Source: Brachypodium distachyon
Lineage: Eukaryota; Streptophyta; Magnoliopsida; Poales; Poaceae
Length of the DNA stretch: 64,000 bases
Assembly (NCBI RefSeq): GCF_000005505.3
Contig: NC_016133.3
Span: 2,604,001 to 2,668,000, forward strand
Reading direction: 5' to 3'
Shown here: positions 57,501-64,000 of the stretch, one piece after another
Layout: each line of letters opens with the position of its first letter
Position numbering within the stretch: the stretch's first letter is position 1
Position numbers and translations under genes: made by a program
Notes under the pieces: generated by a model
Seen by the model: only the letters and a program-made list of their open reading frames with translations
Databases searched by the model: none
Told to the model about the DNA's origin: nothing

Positions 57501-58083
57501 TACTTATATATGATATACTCCTTCTGATTCTAAATTCTTGACTCAAATTTTCCCAAATATGAATGAATCTATTGTTAAAAACCGTCTAGATACATGTAAT
57601 ATTTCGACAACAATTTAGGATCGGAGGGAGTATATACTACGTATATAAATAGCTGTACGAGAAGGTAACGGTCAAATTGACAACATGTTGCATTGCAGGC
57701 CATGCATGAAAAATCAGTAACTAACATTAAATTTTTTTTACCGGCAGTAACTAACATTTTAGTTACACGAAGAAAAGAGAGACAGGGCAAGATGAGTAAA
57801 ACACTAACCCGGCAGCTTGCATAAAACTGATGGCCGTGATGAACCAAAAGTCCGTAGGAGTCAGATCCGTGGCGAATCCGCCGAGAAGGACCGTGGTCGA
57901 CCATAGAAGTGCCAAGTACCCAAGGCCTCGCACCACCTTGAAGCAAGTCGACCGGATGACGACAATGTTGTTGATGATCTTTGCTCCCGGCTGCCGCTCC
58001 GTGAAAGCGTCCGCCTCATCTTCCTCCAGGAACTGGAACCCACCGCTGCTCATCCATGCCCCTCCCCCTGGAGCTTGCGCCAT
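54536..58083 (-). CDS. Membrane protein with ARM-like helical repeats, three exons
   Basis: Exons 58083-57809, 57096-55260 and 55183-54536, all with GT/AG ends, give 919 residues. The N-terminus has two hydrophobic segments at about 53-70 (GLGYLALLWSTTVLLGGF) and 78-92, and a third at about 136-160 (TAILLVLMALAESVIYVGPA). A further one, ITNTTTILALITAGVQFITG, lies in the middle. Between and after these come helical repeats of ARM type (LQGLRILENLAHD, AVLSLEINSESLQLKTRAID, LLTEMLDSNSQIMMTTKCRT). Exon 3 has a Cys-rich CCCKCCWPF and more helices, ending AAAAGP. It belongs to a plant family annotated as ARM-repeat superfamily proteins of unknown function, as far as I recall. The first intron holds a Stowaway MITE. 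A truncated duplicate lies upstream at 60104-61232. Confidence 0.82.
57516..57632. repeat. Stowaway-type MITE in intron 1 of the ARM-like gene
   Basis: TA-flanked, ends CTCCTTCTGATTCTAAATTC and the complementary AATTTAGGATCGGAGGGAG, with the ccgtctagatacatgtaat core. The corresponding intron of the truncated duplicate lacks it. Confidence 0.85.
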
Positions 58084-58249
58084 TCGATCCTCTCCTCACA
58101 ACACGTACCTCTGTTGCAAGCAAGCACACGTACCGGACGGCAATGTAATAACTCCGTTTCGAAAGGAAGAGTGTCGTCGATCTAGTGCCTTGCCAAGTCA
58201 TGGTTTAAGGTGCGCAAAGGGAAAACGATGAGCTGGAAATGGTATCTGT

Positions 58250-58626
58250 ACATGTCCGCCGCCAGCCGTCGGGCAACTGTTGGGGATTTAGCGGATCGGT
58301 GATTTTTCTTTGGAATTTTTTCTTTGCATTTGTAGGGATGTGCAGAGCAGTGCCTGGCTTTTTTATTTTTGAGAGAGAGGAAATGTGCAGTGCCTGACTG
58401 GGATGGTTTGACGGCGAGATTCGTGTGGCCGGAGAACTTGGCTTCGGTTACACAAGCTCGTGGAAGAAGGCTGGCGAGACGAGCGCGCAGTCGAGGCAGG
58501 CAGGGAGGCGTCTTTAGAGCGAGATGGGCTGGCTGCAGGCCTGGCTGGTCAGAAGATGGGCCAGGGAGAGGGTGGCCCAAAGACAAAAATAAAAGGATTT
58601 GAAAGAGAGGGAGAGAGGGGGACTGG
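58250..58626. repeat. Third copy of the DUF295 upstream flank
   Basis: Matches about 51495-51770: gggcaactgttggg, agcggatcgg, ggcgagattcgtgtggccgg and caggcctggctggtcagaag. It ends abruptly at the NLR fragment, marking a rearrangement junction at about 58626. Confidence 0.7.
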
Positions 58627-58737
58627 GGCCTGCTTCCTCACCCCGGTGAGCTTCTTGTATTCCTCCCCGAGCAGCACGGTGAGCTTGCCCAGGAGCGGAT
58701 TCATCACCCCGCTGGTCGCGCTCACGATTTCTGCCAT
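58627..58737 (-). pseudogene. NLR 5' fragment (first 37 codons)
   Basis: On the minus strand the ATG at 58737 opens MAEIVSATSGVMNPLLGKLT and continues identically or almost so to NLR1 up to GVRKQA, then breaks into unrelated sequence at 58626. The sequence upstream of the ATG (58738-59397, continued at 60027) is a copy of the NLR upstream block. It is a broken duplicate with no NB-ARC or LRR. Confidence 0.85.
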
Positions 58738-60104
58738 CTCGCTACAGACTAACCTCACTCACCAAGTAGCTAGCTAGTGGTCAGTTCGCTGCGAGAGTTT
58801 AGGCAAATGGATCTGGCTGCTGAGAAGGAGAGCTGCCTAGCTGTCGCTGGTGCTATCTAATACTAGTGCGACTACTGCCTCGCGTGGTGGTGGAGCTGTC
58901 GGTGGTGATGTTGGGGAGCAGGCAAGCCCCACTACTGCTATCAATTATTGTCCTCAAGTAGCTAGCCAGTGCCCAGTGGTATGTTCGCTGCGAGACTGTA
59001 AGCAAAGAGCCTAAAAAAAAGACTGTGAAGCAAAGGAATCTTGTGCAAGCTGTCCTTGGTGACGTCGGACAGATGACGATGGGAGCTCTGCAAATTATGA
59101 ATCAACCGGTGCTATCAATTATTGTCCTCCACCTCTCATGGTCACCAAGGTACAGGCCATGTCGGACACTGTTAGCCCACTTTTTTACTCCCCCGTGGCT
59201 ATCAATTTGCCCGGCCATTATTGCTTCTCACTGTTCCTCTCGACCAGACTGCAGACCTTGGATCCCATATACTGCAAATTGTTTTGTGCTAGGATTTTAA
59301 CTGGTTCAAGTTTATTGCAAATCTTTGTACTAGAATTTTTCTTAGTTCAACTCTAGTGTTAACTTTTTTTCTTATTAGAAGTTTTCATAGTCGAACTTAT
59401 TTCTGGCCATCAGGCCAACCCGGCATGGCCCAAGCATGACCCGGCATGGCCCAAGCATGAGGAGGCGGTGGCCTAGCCCGGCACGGGTCGGCACGAAATG
59501 AGCCTGTGCCGTGCCGGTTTGGCCCACGGGCCTCATCTGCGAAAAAAGTCTGGCATGTAGGAATTTCGTGCTTGGCCCGACGGAACGTGAGCCCGACAGG
59601 CCCAAGGAAGGCACGATCGTTGCTGGTTCGGCCCGTTAGCCTGTTTCCACTGTTCTGGGCTTCTGGCTTCAGGCGATTCTACTGAGCTTTATTAAGCTTG
59701 CCTCGTTAAAACCTTCCAGGTAAACTCCTTTGGAGACAAACCCTGGTAATTAAGAAAAAAGAGTTCCTCTCGTTCTAAAAACCGTGCCTCGTGCCTCGCG
59801 TCACGGTTTTTCGTGCCGGGCTATTTCGTGCCGGTCGTGCCGTGCCGGACTCGTTCCCGTGTCGTGCTAGTCCCGCGATTTGTCGTGCCGTGCTCGTGCC
59901 AGCCCACGGGCTGCGTCTAAGAAAAAAGCCTGGCACGTGATGGGCTTCGTGCCTGGCTCGGTGGGCCGTGCTTTTTTTGCGTGCCTCAGGCCAGCCCAAA
60001 AAAACACGGCCCGATGACCAGATATAGTCGAACTCTAGTACAAATTATTTTGTACTAAGATTTTCAGTTGCAAAATTATTTTGTACTAAGATTTCCGAAA
60101 AAAC
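58738..60104. repeat. NLR upstream block R3, split by a hAT-like insert
   Basis: 58738-59397 and 60027-60104 are continuous relative to R2 (about 25222-26070) once the insert is removed. It contains aggtacaggccatgtcggac and the first units of the minisatellite. Confidence 0.75.
59398..60026. mobile_element. hAT-like non-autonomous element, 629 bp, 8-bp target duplication
   Basis: GTCGAACT lies on both sides (59390-59397 and 60027-60034), and the empty-site sequence exists in R2 near 26034. The termini TATTTCTGGCCATCAGGCC and, on the other strand, TATATCTGGTCATCGGGCC agree at 16 of 19 bases. The inside is rich in GGCCCGGCACG-like inverted phrases, as in several plant hAT MITEs. No transposase frame is present. 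Confidence 0.75.
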
Positions 60105-61232
60105 GAGTCTAGCAAGCCTGCACCATAAGTGACGAAAGTCCAACTCTTGATGCAAGCCGGATCATTCTCATATCTGCGTTCGGTTTCAGAAAAGTATGCC
60201 GCAACTACTCGGGTGTCGAGCCCGTATATGTGACCGACAATGTCCAGTGAATTGCTCCAAAGTATTTCAAACTCTACTGACAATATTTGCATAGAAGATT
60301 GAGCTGTAGTCAGGGAATAGAATATGACCAATGCCGGCTTCAGGTTTGCTTTACTCTCATCTATCTCCTGGATGCCAAAATCCAGCCTTGTTAAGTCTAT
60401 CCGTAGCAACGACAAGCAAATCATTGGCCCAACATAAATAACAGATTCCGCCAACAACATGAGGATAATCAGTATTGCAGAACATGTTTTATGAATTGCT
60501 TTCTTCAACCAAAGTAGAGTGCAGGCTCCAAAAGATGGCGGAGGCGTTACTATGGGGCGATGTTTTTCTACCGGAGAAAACAACTTCTGGATTGGAGAAA
60601 GAGCCCGCTTCATAAAAGAAGCGAATGTATCATCTCCTATCAGGTTGAACAGCCTGTTGTAAGTTCAAGTTAGAGCGATGATTAGCCATTTTTTTTATCA
60701 CATGGTAAGATTAAGCATATATATAATATGCATTGAATAACTTTATTTTTGTCGTATTGCTGTTTTGTACATCTCAATTTGTATACGTGCTGATTATAAA
60801 TAAAGCTGTATGAAGTAACATTCAAGCGGACAATATGTTGCACTGTTTGCACTTTGCAGGCCATGGATGAAAATCAGTACTAACTAACATTTTAATTACG
60901 GAACATGAAGAACGGAGAGACAGAACAGGAGGAGTAATGAACACTAACCCGGCAGCTTGCATAAAACTGATGACCGTGACGAACCAAAAGTCCGTGTCAG
61001 TGAGGCCTGTGACGAATCCACCGAGAAGGACCACGGTCGACCACAGAAGGGCCAAGTATCCAAGGCCTCTCACCGCCTTGAAGCAGCTCGACCGAATGAC
61101 GACGGTGTTGTTGATGATCCTTGCTTCCGGCCGCCGCTCGGTGAAAGCGTCAGCCTCATCTTCCTCCTGGAACTGGAACCCGCCGCCACTTAGCCATGAT
61201 GATTCTCCTCTCCCAGCTGGAGCTTGCGCCAT
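60104..61232 (-). pseudogene. Truncated duplicate of the ARM-like membrane gene
   Basis: Exon 1 (61232-60949, starting MAQAPAGRGESSWLSGGG) and the first part of exon 2 (from 60653) match the gene at 54536-58083, with the same splice phase. Exon 2 carries about 13 extra codons (QKLFSPVEKHRPIV) after MKRALSPI. Homology stops at about 60104, just after FVTYGAGLLDS, where the sequence joins NLR upstream block R3. A stop follows at 60086. All ARM-like repeats and exon 3 are missing. If expressed it would give about 270 residues holding only the N-terminal membrane segments. I treat it as a pseudogene, though the remaining frame is open. Confidence 0.82.
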
Positions 61233-62292
61233 TTCTGCTTGAGGTTTCTTACTTCGCTCGCCTCTGTTGCAAGCAAGCAAAGCCAAATGACAAGCACTAA
61301 CGGCTGGAGACCTCAACGTAGATATAGTAGTACTACTGCTCCGGTTTGAACGATGAGCAGCTGGAAATGTCATCTATCGGCTGGAGACCACAACGTATAG
61401 ACACGGTTTGAACGATGAGCCAGCCGCGGACCAAGGTTAATTTGTCTTAAGCCCAGGGCTGAGCGCCCAAGTCTAAGGCTAAACAATGTATCATGTGTTA
61501 AGTACTAGAATCATAGTAAGGCTAGATGATACTTCTTGTGAAGAGATGTAATGTTTTGTCAGGATTATGAAGTCTATTTAAGACTTTTAGCCATGTATGG
61601 CGTGGTATTGTAATAATCAATGACCTTCTCAAACTATTCTCTGCTGCAATCTCTGAAGAAGGCATATTCTTTTTGACAAAACCAGATTTTGTCAACCAAT
61701 AATCTATGTACCAGTGTGCTTAACTAAACACTAATAGACACGGGTCATCATCACATGGGGTCATAGGGATGCGGATATAGGTGGCCCATGAGCCGGCCCG
61801 TGGTTAAATGGGCTTAGCCAGGCCCAAGCCCGTTGGGTACATTTATATGCGGGCATCCCAGGCCCAAGCACGTTAAACAGACGGTTGTCCTGCTACGATC
61901 ACAATTTGTACGACATTTGAATTCTTTGCAATAAAAATAGTTGTCTGCATCGATTGATGCGGCGGGGACTCCTCCCCTTTTTGAAAAAAAAGTGATACAT
62001 GTTTTATTCTTTTAGTGGTAGACATACACCAGAGAGTCAGGACTTGGGAGTGATGCCATGTTGTGTACTAATGAAAAGGTACAATTGTCGCGGGACGAAA
62101 TGCTACCAACAATACCATACATGCATAAAACATCATGATCGAGCATATTATTTTGCTGATATACATGTAGTACGGAGTAATTAATTCCTCCGTAAAACAA
62201 CGGCAAGAATTTAGGAACGGAGGAAGTACACATGAATTCAAACAAGTGCAGTAGTATACGTGTGGTTTGTGACAATTGGTAGTCATAAATGA
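61233..62292. other. Spacer, no gene
   Basis: About 61780-61880 contains ggcccgtgg, ggcccaagcccgttggg and similar phrases resembling the hAT-like element at 59398, probably a fragment. A short degenerate Stowaway-like fold-back is at about 62182-62228. No gene seen. Confidence 0.4.
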
Positions 62293-63270
62293 CTATATCT
62301 CGGAAAGAAGATGGACCATAGAAGACCGAGGCTGGTAGAAGGCCTCCAAAGGCACCTGCTTGGGCATGGTTAAGCCCAGAGCCCTCAGTCCTGTCCACAA
62401 GCTGATCTTCCCGCACCCTTTCCCAGTCGAAGCACTGAATCATGGTCCCAAGAGCAAGGCCGACCATCTGCATGCCCAACTGCTCCGCCGGGCACCGGCG
62501 CCTCCCCATACCAGAAGGGATCACCATTTTGCCTCCATTTAACCCGTCCTCAAACCTTAATTACACAAAAGTAAACATGCAACTTAATTATAAACAAAGT
62601 TACTGGCATGTCCTATAAGTTAAAAATGTCAACGAAACATTACGGAAAACATTGTTTGCCCAATCAAACTAGAAAAAACATCGCAGAAAAAGAAAACAAT
62701 GTTCTGCGGTGCAAACTAGAAAAGTATTGGGTGCAACAACAGGAAAACATTGGGGAAAAAAAACAATGTTTACCATGCGCACTTCGTGGAAAAAACTGTG
62801 CATCCCTTGTTACATACCAGGCCCACCGAGACGGGGATCCGTCAACAGTGTACGAATTACATACAAGGCCCAGCCCAGAAATTTTCCTTTCTATTTATAA
62901 ACAAGTTACTAAATTCTTGTGGTGATTTCAGTTCAAATTAGGATCGAAACAACTAAGTGGAGTATACCTTTCAGGAATGAAGCTTGTGGGGTGATCCCAT
63001 AGCAGAGGATCCCCGTGGATGGCAAACGTGTTGACGAGGAGCATCGTCCCCCGCGGGACAAGGAAACCGGCGACGGTGCAGTCGGCGGACGCTTCATGGG
63101 GGACGAGAAGCGGCGCCGGCGGGTACAGGCGGAGCGTCTCCATGATCACACATCGAAGGTGCCGCAGCCTGGGAAGATCGGCCGCCTCCAGCAGCCGTTC
63201 TCCGCCGATGCACGCGTCGATCTCATATTTGCAGGCGTCTCCATGATCACACACCGAAGGTACAGCCGTC
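62293..63270 (-). pseudogene. CYP81-like cytochrome P450, 3' part with frameshift
   Basis: Two exon parts on the minus strand. The first (about 63270-62968) carries the K-helix [16 protein letters not shown] and [20 protein letters not shown], ending FIPER at a GT donor. The second, from 62555 after an AG acceptor, continues [20 protein letters not shown] and RCPAEQLG, the heme-binding loop with its Cys, then CFDWERV and TEGSGL. Here one extra A near 62377 throws the last 25 or so codons out of frame. The usual CYP81 ending is readable in the next frame, with its stop at 62293. The 5' exon (N-terminal anchor, I-helix) is absent; sequence upstream contains a duplicated gtctccatgatcacaca at about 63140 and 63240. 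P450s of this group are ER-bound monooxygenases of specialised metabolism. Confidence 0.8.
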
Positions 63271-63670
63271 CGCCGATACTATGAGACGCAGCAGTCCTTG
63301 ATGTTCATATTTGCAGCTAAAGCTGAATTTGATATGTATATCTTTAATTAACATGTGCGACTGAACATCGATTCTTTATGGAAATCATCTGCTTCATCCT
63401 TTATTTGATTAATCTTGATGAAATGTAGTCATCTATCCATTTATTGACGTTCTAAAGGCTAAGAGAGGCTTATTTATCAACAGAGAAGCTTTTATGATTC
63501 GGTGTGCCATTCTGAAACTCTGAAGTATGACATGGGAAGCGAAGCATGCATGCAGCTTGCGTTTGCGGTGTTTGAATCCTTGTTTTATATCAGACCAAAT
63601 GGTTTTCTGCACGAGAAGAACTAGATGCTTCATCAACGGAGGCTATGACGTTGCATATAACATGTTTATA

Positions 63671-63798
63671 TACTCCCAACGTTCAACGAAAGATGTCTCA
63701 AGTTTGTTAAAATTTAGATGTATCTAGACATGACTTGGTGTATAGATGCATTCAAATTTAGTCAAAGTTGAGACATCCTTTGTTGGACGAAGGGAGTA
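63671..63798. repeat. Stowaway-like MITE
   Basis: TA-flanked, ends CTCCCAACGTTCAACGAAAG and the complementary CTTTGTTGGACGAAGGGAG, with the atttagatgtatctagaca core. The region from 63799 to 64000 is AT-rich with no gene seen. Confidence 0.8.
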
Positions 63799-64000
63799 GT
63801 ATAACTCTTAAGCAGGTACACAAGGCAAAGATGAGAAAATTTCAGTGCGCAAAATAACACATGTAAATAGATTGTGTATTTAGACTTATTATAAATGATT
63901 TGTTAGCATTAAATGTGATGATGTATCATGGTAAATAAGTCGACTTTTAGCTGACTCTTAGTCGATTCTTTCCTTAAAAATCAGTTCACTTCTCTCATGT

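Overview
This is nuclear DNA of a flowering plant, almost certainly a grass and probably Triticeae or a close relative. The evidence is intron-containing genes with GT-AG junctions, very GC-rich 5' ends of genes, about ten Stowaway-type MITEs with CTCCCTCCGT ends, a SIRE/Maximus-like solo LTR, and cereal-type CC-NB-LRR genes. Placement below the grass family is inference from repeat style. There is no bacterial, organellar or CRISPR content.

Layout. 1-1068 (-) is the 5' part of an EXO70 exocyst gene running off the left edge. 5060-8355 (+) is an eight-exon PP2C phosphatase gene. From about 8.8 to 41.3 kb lies a disease-resistance cluster built of repeated blocks: three two-exon CC-NB-LRR genes (NLR1 12271-15771 -, NLR2 21864-25212 -, NLR3 32799-36439 +) interspersed with three copies of one F-box gene (A, a 3' fragment at 9.6-10.0 kb; B, a pseudogene at 28.4-29.6 kb; C, intact at 40106-41341 -). 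The upstream DNA of NLR1 and NLR2 is shared, rearranged and rich in short repeats, and a third copy carrying only the first 37 NLR codons sits at 58.6-60.1 kb.

From 42.2 to 52.3 kb come a solo LTR, a DUF295-type F-box pseudogene (44.2-45.4 kb), a small gene for a triple zinc-knuckle protein (47046-47333 -), a Mutator-like insertion with a 9-bp target duplication (49184-49886), and the intact DUF295 F-box paralogue (49957-51237 -). From 54.5 to 61.2 kb lie a three-exon gene for a membrane protein with ARM-like helices and a 3'-truncated duplicate, separated by a chimeric junction and a hAT-like element with an 8-bp target duplication. The right edge holds the 3' half of a CYP81-like cytochrome P450 with a frameshift.

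How it fits together: the NLRs would be intracellular immune receptors, and the two F-box families would be substrate adaptors of SCF ubiquitin ligases. Both classes have multiplied here by local duplication, with about as many broken copies as intact ones. Exon boundaries come from reading splice sites and comparing paralogues within the window; there are no transcript data.
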